A stretch of 64,000 nucleotides of DNA from JACCZX01 sp963829995 (GCA_963829995.1 CAWHKW010000035.1:1-64000); one strand, 5' to 3'. Shown: positions 8,871 to 20,090, counted from the stretch's first letter. Notes: a model not told the origin generated them from the sequence alone. A program made the numbers and translations.

Positions 8871-11800
8871 TCAGCTCTCGGCGCACCGGCGTGTCGAGCC
8901 AGTCGATCTTGTTCATCTTGCGCACCAGGACGAACTCGTCGCGGTTGGTGCCGATCGTTCCGTAGTAGTTGAAGCCGTAGCAGAGTTGCGCGTAGCCGCC
9001 GATCATGTGGGTCGGCTTGAGCACCGTGCGCGTCACCGAGTTGTGAATGCCGCCGCGCGCGCCGGTCATCTCGGAGCCCGGCGTATTCACGATCTTTTCC
9101 TGCGCGTGATACATCATCACCATGCCCGGCTGGACGCGCTGGCTGACGACTGCGCGCGCGGTCATCGCGCCGTTGACGTTGAACAGCTCGATCCAGTCGT
9201 TGTCGACGATGCCGGCGCGCTTCGCGTCGTCTTCGCTGACCCACACGCACGGCCCGCCGCGGCTCAACGTCAGCATCAGCAGGTTGTCGGTGTAGGTCGA
9301 GTGGATGCCCCACTTCTGGTGCGGCGTAATGAAGTTCAGCGCGATCTCCGGATTGCCGTTCGGCTTGATCCCGCGGATCGCAGCGGTCGTCTTCAGATCG
9401 ACCGGCGGCCGATAGCTGGAAAAGCCTTCGCCGAACGCGCGCATCCACGGATGATCCAGGTAGAAGTGCTGGCGGCCGGTCAGCGTGCGCCACGGAATCA
9501 GCTCGTGCACGTTGGTATAGCCGGCGTTGTACGAAACCGTTTCGCTCTCGATGCCGCTCCAGGTCGGCGACTGAAATGATCTTGCGCGGCTGCGCCTGGA
9601 TGTCGCGAAAGCGGATCTTCTCGTCTTCGCGATGGATCGCCAGATGCGCGTGATCGCGCCCGGTTTGCTTGCCCAGCGCCTGCCACGCCTTGACCGCGAC
9701 ATGGCCGTTGGTTTCGGGCGCCAGCATCATCACCACTTCGCAGGCGTCGATGTCGGTCTCGATCTTCGGCATGCCGCGGGTCGGGCCTTCGGCAGTCACA
9801 ACGCCGTTCAGCTCGCCGAGCTGCTTGATTTCCTTCTCGGTGTTCCAAGCTGATTCCCTTGCCGCCGTTACCGACCTTGCCCATCAGCGGACCCAGCGCG
9901 GTGAAGCGCTTGTAGACGTTCGGGTAGTCGCGCTCGACGACCTGCATGTTCGGCGCGGTCTTGCCCGGGATCAGATCGCACTCGCCGCGCTTCCAGTCCT
10001 TGACGTCGAACGGCTGCGCCAGCTCGGCGGGCGTGTCGTGCATCAGCGGCGTCAGCACCAGCTCGCGCTCGACGCCGAGATGGCCGACGCAGACTTCGCT
10101 GAACTTCTGCGCGAAGCCTTTGTAGATGTCCCAGTCGCTGCGCGACTGCCAGGCCGGATCCACCGCAGTCGACAGCGGGTGGATGAACGGATGCATGTCG
10201 CTGGTGTTCAGATCGTTCTTCTCGTACCAGGTCGCGGTTGGCAGCACGATGTCGCTGTACAGACATGTCGTGCTCATGCGGAAGTCGAGCGTGACCAGCA
10301 GGTCGAGCTTGCCCTCTGGCGCCTGCGCATGCCACACGACTTCTTGCGGCTTCGCTTCCTCCGCGCCCAGATCCTTGCCCTGCACGCCGTTGCTGGTCCC
10401 CAGCAGGTGCTTCAGAAAGTACTCGTGCCCTTTGCCGCTGGAGCCAAGCATGTTCGAGCGCCAGACGAACATGTTGCGCGGCCAGTTGTCGGGGTGATCG
10501 GGATCGGTGCAGCTCATCTGCAGCGTGCCGTCCTTCAGCGCTTTGACCGCATAGTCCTTCGGGTCGACGCCGGCGGCCTGCGCATCGCGCACGACCTGCA
10601 GCGGATTGGTCTGCAGTTGCGGCGCGCAGGGCAGCCAGCCCATGCGCTCGGCGCGCACGTTGTAGTCGATCATGCTGCCGCCGTAGATCTTCTTGTCGGC
10701 CAGCGGCGAGAGCACTTCCTCGACGCCGAGCTTTTCGTAGCGCCACTGGTCGGTGTGCGCGTAGAAGAAGCTGGTGCTGTTCATCTGGCGCGGCGGGCGG
10801 ATCCAGTCGAGCGCGAACGCGAGCGCAGTCCAGCCGGTCTGCGGCCGCAGCTTTTCCTGGCCGACGTAGTGCGCCCAGCCGCCGCCGCTCTTGCCGACGC
10901 AGCCGCACATCATCAGCATGTTGATCACGCCGCGGTAGTTCATGTCGCTGTGGTACCAGTGATTCATCGCGGCGCCGATGATCACCATCGACCTGCCCTG
11001 CGTCTTGTGCGCGTTCTCGGCGAACTCGCGCGCGACGGTGATCACCTGCGCGCGCGGCGTGCCGGTGATGCGCTCCTGCCAGGCCGGTGTGTACGGCGTG
11101 TCGTCGTCGAAGCTCTTCGCGGCGAGCTCGCCGCTGAGTCCGCGCGCGACGCCGTAGTTGGCGACCTGCAGATCGAACACGGTAGCGACCAGCGCTTCGC
11201 GCGTTCGCCGCTTGCCCAGCGCGATGCGCTGCACCGGCACCGTGCGCACCAGCACGTCGCCGTTCTGCTCGTTGTTCGGGAAATGCTCGCTCGCGATGCC
11301 GCCGAAGTACGGGAAACCGACCTTCGCCGTAGCGGTGCTCGGATGCTCGCCTTCGAGCAGCGACAGCTTCAGCTTGACGTCGTTGCCGCGGCTGCGCCTC
11401 CTTCGCTTCGAGGTTCCACTGGCCCTGCATCGGCGCGACCGTCAGGCCCCCAGCGAAATCCGATCGAGCCATTCGGCAGCACCGCCTCGCCGGCCTCGTC
11501 GAACGCGACCGTTTTCCATTCCGCGATTGTTGGCCTGGCCGAGATTGCCGTCGAAGTCCGACGCGCGCACATAGCGGTCGGGAACCATGATGACTTCGCC
11601 GCTCGGCAGCCGATGCTCCTTCAGCATCACCAGCATCGGCATGTCGGTGTAGCGGCGCACGTAGTCGTCGAAGTACGCGCTGCGCTGCTTGCCACCGTCG
11701 GGGAAGTAGAACTCCTTCAGGATCACATGGCCCATCGCCATCGCGACCGCGGCGTCGGTGCCCTGCTTCGGGTGCATCCAGATGTCGGACAGCTTGGCGA

Positions 11801-12661
11801 CCTCGGAATAGTCGGGCGTGACCGCGACCGTCTTCGTGCCCTTGTAGCGAACCTCGGTGAAGAAGTGCGCGTCGGGCGTGCGCGTCTGCGGCACGTTCGA
11901 GCCCCACGCGATGATGTAGCTCGAGTTGTACCAATCGGCCGATTCGGGCACGTCGGTCTGCTCGCCCCACACCTGCGGGCTGCTACGGCGGCAGGTCGCA
12001 ATACCAGTCGTAGAAGCTCATGCACACGCCGCCGATCAGGCTCAGGTAGCGTGAGCCTGCGGCGTAGCTGACCATCGACATCGCGGGGATCGGCGAGAAA
12101 CCGATGACGCGGTCGGGGCCGTGCTTCTTGATCGTGTAGACGTTGGCCGCGGCGACGATCTCGTTGACTTCGTCCCAGCTCGAGCGCACGAAGCCGCCGA
12201 GGCCGCGCACCTGCTGGTAGTCGCGGCGCTTGGCGTCGTTCTCGACGATCGAACGCCCAGGCAGCGACCGGGTCGCGCTCAGGCGCGCCGTCGCGCCAGT
12301 CTTAAGAAGCCGGCCGCGCACCATCGGATACTTGACGCGGTTCGCGCTGTAGAGATACCAGCTGTAGCTCGCGCCGCGCGCGCAGCCGCGCGGCTCGTGG
12401 TTCGGCATGTCCCAGCGCGTGCGCGGGTAGTCGGTCTGCTGGGTCTCCCACGTGACGATGCCGCCCTTGACGAAGATCTTCCACGAGCACGAGCCGGTGC
12501 AGTTGACGCCGTGCGTCGAGCGCACGATCTTGTCGTGCGCCCAGCGGTTGCGGTAGCTGTCTTCCCACGTGCGGTCTTCGCCGGTGGTGACGCCGTGGTT
12601 GCCGGAGAAGCTTTCGCGGGGATTGCGAGAAGTAGGTCAGGCGGTCGAGAAAGTGGCTCAT
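8871..12661 (-). CDS. narG: Respiratory nitrate reductase alpha subunit (molybdopterin), frameshifted
   Basis: Catalytic subunit reducing nitrate to nitrite at Mo-bis-MGD, facing the cytoplasm. The start at 12661 gives MSHFLDRLTYFSQSPR. After a shift near 12620 comes the FS0 cluster segment HGVNCTGSCSWKIFVKGG. Later frames carry YDWYCDLPP next to QVWGEQTDVPESADWYNS (Mo-ligand region), AAMNHWYHSDMNYRGVINML, and PWRTLTGRQHFYLDHPWM near the end. Shifts are needed near 12620, 12300, 11985, 11460-11560, 11260-11400, 9850 and 9570. The total of about 1260 codons fits NarG. The expected TGA at 8871 is one base out of frame, so as written the gene reads into narH. Confidence 0.93.
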
Positions 12662-12681
12662 CGAAAGTCCGTGGAAAAGTG

Positions 12682-14334
12682 CTACAGGGTTTTTCACGTA
12701 GGCGTTCTTGCGCAGATAAAACCACCAGTTAAGAACCAGGCACAGCGCGTAGAACACGGCGAAGCCGTACATCGCGAACTCCGGTGTGCCGGCCTTGATC
12801 TGTTCGCCGATCACGACCGGCGCGATGAAGGCGCCGTAGGCGGCGACCGCCGAGGTCCAGCCGAGCACCGGGCCGGCCTGCGTGCGATCGAAGATCACGC
12901 CGATGGTGCGGAAGGTGGAGCCGTTGCCGATGCCGCTGGCGGCGAACAGCAGCACGAACAGCAGCATGAACACGAGGAAATATTCCTCGGGCGTCGCCGA
13001 CCGGTAGGCGAGCAGCATCACGTAGCCCACCGCCACCGACGCGACGACCATCACCGCCGAGATGATTTGCGTGACGATCGAGCCGCCGACCTTGTCGGCG
13101 ATCCAGCCGCCGACCGGGCGGATCAGCGCACCGACGAACGGGCCGATCCACGCATAGGTCAATGCCGGCGGCGCGTTCGGATTACTTGCGGTGTGCTGCA
13201 TCACGCCGGCCGCATCGGGCACGTGGCTGACGCCGAAGATCACCTTGATCGACAGCGGCAGCGCCATCGAGAAGCCGATGAACGAGCCGAACGTGACGAT
13301 GTACAGCAGCGTCATCGACCACGTGTGCTTGTCGCGAAAGATCGCGAACTGCTTGGCTACGCCCTCCTTCATCGTGCCGAAAGCCGTCGAGTTTCAGCAC
13401 CAGCAGCGTGCTGACGATGATCAGCGCGATCGCCGCCCACATGTTCAGCACCCCGAGCCCGGTCGGCGCCGGCAGGTACAGATACATCCCGAGGATCGCC
13501 GGCACGAACGACAGCGTGTAAAGCCACGTGATCTTCAGGAACGCGGCGATCGTGCCGCCGATATTCGGCGAAACAGTCAGCAGGTTGTTCATGCCGAACC
13601 AGCACAGGATCGACAGCGGCACCAGCGACAGCACCCATGCAAAACCAGCGTTCTGAATCCAGGTTGGCGTGCCGGCCGCGATCTTGCCGAAGATCCAGCC
13701 GCTGTCTTTCAACAGCGTCATCGGCTCGCCACCGAACGCCCCGAACAAGCCCACCGTCATCACCAGCGGAATCACGATCTGCATGCTGGTGACGCCGAAG
13801 TTGCCCAGACCGGCGTTGATACCCAAAGCCGTGCCTTGCAGCCGCTTCGGAAAGAACGTGCTGATGTTCGACATCGAGCTGGCGAAGTTGCCGCCGCCGA
13901 CACCACACCAAAGCGCCATCAGCTGGAATACCCACAAGCGGCCAGTCCTTGTGCTGCAGCACAATGCCGGTGCCGATCGCCGGCGCGAGCAGCATCGCGG
14001 TGGTCAGGAAGATCGTGTTGCGTCCGCCCGCGAGACGGATCAGAAACGAGGCCGGTATCCGCATCGTCGCGCCGGCGAGGCCAGCGATCGCAGTCAGCGT
14101 GAACAACTCGGCCTGGCTGAATGGAAAGCCAAGGTTGAGCATCTGCACGGTGATGATTCCCCACATGCCCCACACCGCGAAGCCGCACAACAAAGCGGGC
14201 ACCGAGATCGCGAGGTTGCGATAGGCGATTTTCTTTCCCTTCGACTCCCAGAAAGCAGGGTCTTCGGGTCGCCAGTCGACAATGTCAACTGATGAGGTTG
14301 GATGCGCAGTCGGGATAGGCTGAGTGATGCTCAT
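12682..14334 (-). CDS. narK: NarK2-type nitrate/nitrite transporter (MFS), frameshifted
   Basis: Major facilitator protein for nitrate/nitrite exchange. The start at 14334 gives MSITQPIPTAHPTS, and the body opens with DWRPEDPAFWESKGKKIAYRN. The NNP-family signatures are GGGNFASSMSNISTFFPK and the second-half GIGNGSTFRTIGVIF. It ends NWWFYLRKNAYVKN. Frame shifts lie near 13930 and 13383. The natural stop (TAG at 12682-12684) is reached only if one A is removed from the AAAAA run just before it; as written, the frame continues into narG. It is the first gene of narKGHJI, with an FNR box about 94 bases upstream. Confidence 0.9.
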
Positions 14335-14653
14335 CAGGGCTGTGAGCAGCCGGCTAACTCCGGAGGCTCGTCATTGTTGCTGGTAAGAGGAGCAAGGGTA
14401 GGGAGTATTGCGATCCGCCTTTTGACGCAAATCAAATGGAGCGGACGTTGCGATGTGGCCATGTGCGCGGCTGCAACGCGTCGCAATTCAGCACATTCAT
14501 CATCGATGATCACTGACTCGGATTTTGCATCAGTTAACCCAAACAACGCCGTGAATTGGCATGAGGCCGTCGAGCGAAATTTGCGTAAGGTCAAGCAACG
14601 CGCCGAAGATGATCGGCAGAATGGAACGTTGATCGACCATATTCCCGAGCATT
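14335..14653. promoter_or_regulatory. Divergent promoter region between narK2 and the narK1-narK2 fusion gene
   Basis: A 319-base region with no convincing gene on either strand. Besides the FNR box at 14422-14435 there is only a half-site (TTGAT at 14629). It must hold the promoters of both transporter transcripts. I could not place NarL sites with confidence. Confidence 0.6.
14422..14435. promoter_or_regulatory. FNR/Anr-type box in the nar divergent promoter
   Basis: TTGACGCAAATCAA has one mismatch to TTGAT-N4-ATCAA. Toward narK2, a -41.5 position puts transcription start near 14387 and a leader of about 53 bases. It could also serve the plus-strand narK fusion, with a leader of about 180 bases. 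Confidence 0.65.
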
Positions 14654-17371
14654 GTGACGACTGCCACAACGAGCAAAACGCAGTTAAGCCGCGAGCAGAT
14701 CTTGGCGCTGACGGCGAGCACGCTTGCTTTTGCGGTGAACTTTGCCGTTTGGGTGATGTTCTCCATCATCGGGGTCAAGATCAAGACCGAACTGAATCTC
14801 AACGAGACCGAATTCGGCCTGTTGGTCGCGACACCGATCCTGACCGGTTCACTGATACGACTGCCGCTGGGTCTGCTGACCGACCGTTACGGCGGGCGCA
14901 TCGTGTTCTTTATCCAGATGCTCTCCGTGGTGGTCCCCACCTGGCTGCTGTCGTACGCGACCGAGTATTGGCAGTACCTGACCCTGGGCTTGTTCATCGG
15001 GGTCGCCGGCGGCTCGTTCGCAGTCGGCATCGCCTACACCTCGGCTTGGTTCAGCAAGGAGCGACAGGGCACAGCGATGGGGATCTTTGGTGCCGGCAAC
15101 GCGGGCTCGTCGCTCACCAAGTTCATCGCGCCGCTGATCATTGCGGCCTCCGCAACGGCGTCGTGGCGGGCAGTGCCGCAGGTCTACGCCGTCGCCATGC
15201 TGGTGATGGCCGTGCTGTTCTGGTTCCTCACCACCGAGGATCCGCTGCATCGGAAGGATGCGGCGGCCCGGCATCGGCCAACGCTCGGCGAGCAGCTCAA
15301 GCCGCTGCTAGACGTTCGTGTGTGGCGGTTTGGTCTCGCCTATTACTTTGTGTTCGGCGCCTTCGTCGCACTCGCGCTCTGGCTGCCCAGGTACTACGTC
15401 GGCGAATACGGGCTGCCGCTCGCGACCGCGGCCTTCCTGACGATCCTGTTCGATCTGCCCTCGGGCGCAATCCGTGCGCTCGGCGGATGGGCATCGGACA
15501 AATGGGGCGGCAACACTGTCACGTGGTGGGTGATGTGGATCAGTCTCGCCTGCCTGTTCCTGCTCTCGTACCCGCCGACGACGATGATCGTGCACGCCAT
15601 CAAGGGCGACGTCGCGGTGGACATCGGCGTAGGCATCGTGCTGTTCACCGCGCTGATCTTCATCATTGGACTGGCCCAGGGGTTCGGCAAGGCCAGCGTT
15701 TACCGCAGCCTTGCAGACCACTACCCGACGAACATGGGCGTGGTCGGCGGCATCGTCGGCGTGATCGGCGGCCTCGGCGGGTTCACGCTGCCGATCATGT
15801 TCGGCATCGCGGCGGACGTGATCGGCGTGCGCTCGAGCTGCTTCATGCTGATGACGCTCGTCGTCATCGTGACGATGATCTGGATGTGGGTCGGCGAGCG
15901 CAACGAGCGCGAGGCAATCCTCGCCAAGCACACGGCGGCGCAGGCCGAGCTCGCTGGCGCCGAGCTGATCGGCATGCCGCGCGGGCGCCGGCACGTGCTG
16001 CTCGACTGGAGACCGGACGACGAAGTTTTCTGGGCGGCGACCGGCCGCCGCGTCGCCACCCGCAACCTGCTGGTGTCGATGCCCGCGCTACTGCTGGCGT
16101 TCGCGGTCTGGCTGGTGTGGAGCGTGATCGTCGTCGAGCTGCCGCGAATCGGCTTCAAGTTCACGACCAACCAGCTTTTCTGGCTGGCGGCGCTGCCCGG
16201 GCTTTCGGGCGCGGTGTTCCGCGCGCTGTACTCGTTCGTCGTGCCGATCTTCGGCGGGCGCAACTGGACCGTGTGGAGCACGACGATGCTGCTGCTGCCG
16301 ACGCTGTGGATCGGCTTCGCGGTGCAGGACCCGAACACGAACTACGCAGTCTTCGCGGCGATCGCGCTGCTGTGCGGTCTGGGCGCAGGCAACTTCTCGT
16401 CGTCGATGGCGCACATCAGCTTCCTCTACCCGAAGCGCCTGCAGGGCACCGCGCTGGGCGCGAACGCCGGGGTGGGCAACCTGGGTGTCGGGCTGGCGCA
16501 GCTGATTGCGCCGCTCGCGATGTATGGTGGCGCGCTGCTCGTCATGGGCGGCAGCGCGCAGACGCGTGAGGTCGCGGGCGCGGTGGTGCCGGTGTGGGTG
16601 CAGAACGCCGGCTTCATCTGGGTGCCGCTGATCGTTCTGGCCGTGCTGGCGGCATGGTTCGGCATGGACAACATCGCCAGCGTGCGCGCCGGCTTCGCCG
16701 AACAGGTGGCGATCCTCCGCAACAAGCAGCAGTGGCGCATGAGCTGGCTCTACCTGGGCACGTTCGGCTCGTTCATCGGTTTGGCCGCCGGTTTTCCGAT
16801 GTTGGTCAACACTCAGTTCCCGGCGGTTGACGCTTTCAGCTTCGCGTTCATCGGACCGCTGCTTGGGGCGTTGGTGCGTCCGCTCGGGGGTTGGCTCTCC
16901 GACCGCGTGGGCGGGGCCAGGATCACGGTCGGAGTTTTCGTCGTGTTGACAATCGCGCCGCTCGCCGCGGTGTTCTTCCTGCCTGCCGGGGGTGGGACCG
17001 GTAACTTGACGGGGTTCGTGCTGACGTTCATCGCAATGTTCATCGCGGCGGGCGTGGGCAACGGCTCGACGTTCCGAATGATCCCGATCATCTTCCGCAC
17101 GCTACGCGAGCGTGAGGTCAAGGATCCTAGCGACAAGGATGCGCTGGAAGCGGCCCGCCGCGTCGGCGCCACCGAAGGCGCGGCGACGCTGGGCTTCAGC
17201 TCTGCCATCGCGGCGTTCGGCCTAGCCTTCATACCGATTGCCTACGGAACGTCAATCGATCTGACAGGCAGCCCCATGGCCGCGCTGGCTTTCTTCAGCG
17301 TTTTCTACCTGAGCTGCTTGCTCGGGACTTGGCGCTGGTACGCGCGCCGCGACGCCGAGGTGGCGTGCTAG
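14654..17371 (+). CDS. narK: Fused NarK1-NarK2 nitrate/nitrite transporter
   Basis: One uninterrupted 905-residue frame holding two complete major-facilitator domains, about 24 membrane helices. The first half (from EQILALTASTLAFAVNFAVW to about residue 420) is NarK1-like, thought to be a proton-linked nitrate importer. The second (from DWRPDDEVFWAATGRRVATR) is NarK2-like, a nitrate/nitrite exchanger, with GLGAGNFSSSMAHISFLYPK and GVGNGSTFRMIPIIF. The linker region is ERNEREAILAKHTAAQAELA. Such fusions are known from Paracoccus. The start is GTG at 14654 with only a weak ribosome site. A separate NarK2-like gene sits on the other strand, so the region encodes three NarK-type domains. Confidence 0.92.
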   Translation: MTTATTSKTQLSREQILALTASTLAFAVNFAVWVMFSIIGVKIKTELNLNETEFGLLVATPILTGSLIRLPLGLLTDRYGGRIVFFIQMLSVVVPTWLLSYATEYWQYLTLGLFIGVAGGSFAVGIAYTSAWFSKERQGTAMGIFGAGNAGSSLTKFIAPLIIAASATASWRAVPQVYAVAMLVMAVLFWFLTTEDPLHRKDAAARHRPTLGEQLKPLLDVRVWRFGLAYYFVFGAFVALALWLPRYYVGEYGLPLATAAFLTILFDLPSGAIRALGGWASDKWGGNTVTWWVMWISLACLFLLSYPPTTMIVHAIKGDVAVDIGVGIVLFTALIFIIGLAQGFGKASVYRSLADHYPTNMGVVGGIVGVIGGLGGFTLPIMFGIAADVIGVRSSCFMLMTLVVIVTMIWMWVGERNEREAILAKHTAAQAELAGAELIGMPRGRRHVLLDWRPDDEVFWAATGRRVATRNLLVSMPALLLAFAVWLVWSVIVVELPRIGFKFTTNQLFWLAALPGLSGAVFRALYSFVVPIFGGRNWTVWSTTMLLLPTLWIGFAVQDPNTNYAVFAAIALLCGLGAGNFSSSMAHISFLYPKRLQGTALGANAGVGNLGVGLAQLIAPLAMYGGALLVMGGSAQTREVAGAVVPVWVQNAGFIWVPLIVLAVLAAWFGMDNIASVRAGFAEQVAILRNKQQWRMSWLYLGTFGSFIGLAAGFPMLVNTQFPAVDAFSFAFIGPLLGALVRPLGGWLSDRVGGARITVGVFVVLTIAPLAAVFFLPAGGGTGNLTGFVLTFIAMFIAAGVGNGSTFRMIPIIFRTLREREVKDPSDKDALEAARRVGATEGAATLGFSSAIAAFGLAFIPIAYGTSIDLTGSPMAALAFFSVFYLSCLLGTWRWYARRDAEVAC

Positions 17372-17457
17372 CGATCGGTATCTTTGCGATTTGGAGGAAT
17401 GCACGCAACGAGGCAACAACGGTCCGTGCTGTTGCAAAGGTTCATTTACAGACGACA

Positions 17458-18089
17458 TCAGCGCAACCATCGCGCATGTCTCGTCAGCCGCTGCATCGCA
17501 AAGTAGTCGCCCGCGCCCTGGCGTTTCGCTTCTGGCAGTAGCCGCGCTACGAGCAGCGCAGTAGCGAATGCGTCTGCAGCGGCATTGTGACGCGACGCTA
17601 GCGAGATGCCGTAACGTTGCAGCCATTCATCCAACGTTTGCTGTCCCGCCTTGGGGTAGAGCACGGGAGCCAGCTCAGCGAGATCAAGCCAGGGATTGTC
17701 GAACGGCAGGTTGATGTAGCTTTTGATGGCGCGTGCGAGGAACTGCGGTCAAACGGCGCGTGAAATGCGATCAGGGGATCGGGCCCGACAAAGTCAATGA
17801 ACTCGCGCATCGCGTCGCGCGGATCCGTGCCCGAGAGCTGCGCCTGTACGCCAATGCCGTGAACGAGGATGTTGTCGCGCGAGCTCGCTGACGGCTTCTT
17901 GATGATGATTTCGATACTGTCGGCGGGTACCACACGGCCATCGAACATCGCGACGCCACCGATCGAGATCAGCTCGTCGACAGTCGCGTGTAGACCCGTC
18001 GTCTCGACGTCGACGACCACCCAGCGTCGCGCTGTACGTTCGCTTGACCGCCGGCGCCACCAGCCGAACATCTTATCCGGGGAAATCAA
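17458..18089 (-). CDS. DnaQ/PolC-like DEDDh 3'-5' exonuclease (frameshifted)
   Basis: The family proofreads or trims DNA/RNA 3' ends. Motifs are ExoI VVDVETTGLHATVDELISIG, ExoII FHAPFD, and, in the second frame, ExoIII SRHNAAADAFATALLVARLL with the His and Asp. The frame shift is near 17745. The product has about 210 residues and consists of the exonuclease domain only, without a polymerase. The start (18089, or the next ATG at 18071) overlaps the end of the CBS/nucleotidyltransferase gene by 17 bases, indicating coupled translation. This pairing recurs in proteobacteria; its biological role is not clear to me. Confidence 0.82.
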
Positions 18090-19962
18090 GCTCTAGCCGC
18101 TGCTGCAGCTTGCGCACTTGACGAAAAGCTTCGTTGACTACTCTGCGATCGAGCTGAGAGAGTTGCGCGAGCTCGACGAGATTCGGATTCCGATCACGCG
18201 CGCCATCGTCGACGTAGCGATGCTGCTCGCGCAAACGCATCAGTTGAAAGAACTCGAACGCCGCAACCCACCCGCGCACGTCGAATTCCGGAAGTCGTCC
18301 GAGCTCTGCCAGACGCGTAAAGCGTTCTGATGTATTGGTCTCAGCCAAGCCGGCTGCGTACGCCCAGATCCGTGCCGCATCAACGAACGGTACGGTGCCG
18401 TTCATTTTCAGATCGACATGTTTCGGTCCGCCGTCGCTAAACAGTGAAACCAATCCGCCGATTGAAGGAGGCCGGTTGCGCAGCGCATTGTCGGACATCA
18501 GCTTCAGAAAGCGCTGGTTCCGGGCGCGCCGAATGACGTCGCCACGCAATCGGTGGGCAAGCGCAATGTGGCCAAACAGCGGTCGGAAATCGAAAAAGAT
18601 ACTCGCGTTTAACAGCGCATCCGGATCCCCCCGATCGATCCAACCGGCGAACAGCGCCTCCCATTGTTCATACGTCAAACACCACTGCGGGTTGCCCGCC
18701 ATGATGTTGCCCTTGCACAGCGGAAAGCCACACACGGCGAGCGATTCGTTCGCGCGCTGCGCAAATTGGAGTAGGCGATCGCGCGCTACTGCGCCGGCAA
18801 CGTACAAGATGCCGTTGTCCTGATCCGTTGCGATGGTCTGCTCTCGACGCCCTTCGCTACCGAAGGACAGCCAACACACACCATCGGCGGGGATTCCGAA
18901 TTCCTCTGCGATCAGCGTCAGCAGCCGAACCGTCATCTGATCGTTCAGACGGCTGATCAGCTTGGTCAGATGCGAAGCAGCAACGCCTTGCGCCACCAGA
19001 TGGTGCGAAAGCTTTCGAATGTGAGCGGCGACGGTGATTAACGCATCGACATCGGCGGCGCGTTTGATCTCTACCGACAATTGCCGCACACCAAGCCGCT
19101 GCAACGTGAACAGGTCGCGCTCGGATACAACGCCGATGACGTGCTGCCTCCCCTGAACCTGTTGCACGATGGGAATGTGTCGGATTGACTCCTCGACCAT
19201 CACCAGCGTCGCATCCGCTGCAGTTTCGTCGGCATCGAGCGTCCGCACATCGCTGCTCATAACTTCCTTGACCGGAGTCGTTAGCGCCAATTCGGGCAGG
19301 ATGACGCGGTCGAGCAAATCGCTTCGCGTCAAGATGCCGACAGCGCGCTCTCCCTCCGGCATGACATCGACCACGACAATCGACCCGACATGGGCACCTC
19401 GCATACGCTCGAATGCCTCACGCAACGAGGTATCCGGGCTGCAGGTGATCGGCGGTTTCCGCGCGAGTTCGCCCAGCGTGGTAGCCATCGTGCGTTCTAC
19501 GCTCGCTTCGCTTGCGTAGCTTTGCTGCAGCTGCAGGCGCGACATGTCGAGCATCACGCCAAGCCGGCGCTTGCAGAAATCCAGAAAAACCGCGCTACGT
19601 TGAGTGAGTTCCTCAAAGCTGTTGCGCGGGAGCAGCAGGCAAAACGTGTCGCCGACAGCTCGATACGTCAGCGTGACCGGCCGTGAGGCAAGCAGTGCGC
19701 CGACCGGAAAGCAATCTCCCACCCCTGCGTCCAGCGCAACAGCGCCGGTCTCAGCGTTTGTTCCCTGCACACTTCCTTGCTTGACGATGATGCAATGCGC
19801 CGGCACCCCGTCGCCCGGCGCGACAATGACTTCCCCGGGCGCGTAATAAGCGACCGCAATGTGGCTAACGACAAAGTCCAGATCTGCCGGCGCCATCGCC
19901 GAAAACGGCAGGTACTGGCTGAGCAGTTGCTTCACAGCGGCACTGATTGTCGATGCGGGCAT
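18073..19962 (-). CDS. Cyclic-nucleotide-binding/CBS/DUF294 nucleotidyltransferase-like protein
   Basis: Intact, about 629 residues from the ATG at 19962, which has a GGAAG ribosome site. Order of domains: an N-terminal cNMP-binding-like fold (residues about 20-130, YAPGEVIVAPGDGVPAHCII), two CBS domains (about 170-290, HVGSIVVVDVMPEGERAVG and RHIPIVQQVQGRQHVIGVVS), then a DUF294 nucleotidyltransferase domain with WLSFGSEGRREQTIATDQDN (GS-x-GR-x-E-Q and catalytic D-x-D) and a DUF294 C-terminal helical domain. It is predicted to be a cytosolic signal-dependent nucleotidyl transferase, substrate unknown. It is transcribed divergently from the FNR-like gene, with an FNR box in the shared region. 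Confidence 0.85.
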   Translation of the reverse strand: MPASTISAAVKQLLSQYLPFSAMAPADLDFVVSHIAVAYYAPGEVIVAPGDGVPAHCIIVKQGSVQGTNAETGAVALDAGVGDCFPVGALLASRPVTLTYRAVGDTFCLLLPRNSFEELTQRSAVFLDFCKRRLGVMLDMSRLQLQQSYASEASVERTMATTLGELARKPPITCSPDTSLREAFERMRGAHVGSIVVVDVMPEGERAVGILTRSDLLDRVILPELALTTPVKEVMSSDVRTLDADETAADATLVMVEESIRHIPIVQQVQGRQHVIGVVSERDLFTLQRLGVRQLSVEIKRAADVDALITVAAHIRKLSHHLVAQGVAASHLTKLISRLNDQMTVRLLTLIAEEFGIPADGVCWLSFGSEGRREQTIATDQDNGILYVAGAVARDRLLQFAQRANESLAVCGFPLCKGNIMAGNPQWCLTYEQWEALFAGWIDRGDPDALLNASIFFDFRPLFGHIALAHRLRGDVIRRARNQRFLKLMSDNALRNRPPSIGGLVSLFSDGGPKHVDLKMNGTVPFVDAARIWAYAAGLAETNTSERFTRLAELGRLPEFDVRGWVAAFEFFQLMRLREQHRYVDDGARDRNPNLVELAQLSQLDRRVVNEAFRQVRKLQQRLELDFPG

Positions 19963-20076
19963 TCTCCTGCTTCCGTTATGTGCTCTAGTGTGGCGCGCGT
20001 TGCAGGCCTGCCGCAATACGATCCATCGCGAAGTTCCGATGAGCCGGCAGTGTCGAGAACCCGGCGTGCGGGAAGT

Positions 20077-20090
20077 TTGATCTAGATCAG
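20077..20090. promoter_or_regulatory. FNR/Anr-type box in front of the FNR-like regulator
   Basis: TTGATCTAGATCAG has one mismatch (the last base) to TTGAT-N4-ATCAA. It lies in the 175-base gap between the divergent CBS gene (start 19962) and the regulator (start 20138), so autoregulation or control of both is possible. Confidence 0.6.

Noticed and set aside
9669..12071. An 800-codon plus-strand open frame opposite narG, and a 771-codon minus-strand frame at 7484-9799
   Set aside because: Both are GC-driven shadows of narG and narH with low-complexity Arg/His/Ala content; only short parts of the minus-strand frame coincide with the true NarG frame.
14629..14642. TTGATCGACCATAT as a second FNR site in the nar promoter
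   Set aside because: Only one half-site matches, and it lies about 20 bases from the GTG start, which does not fit activation.
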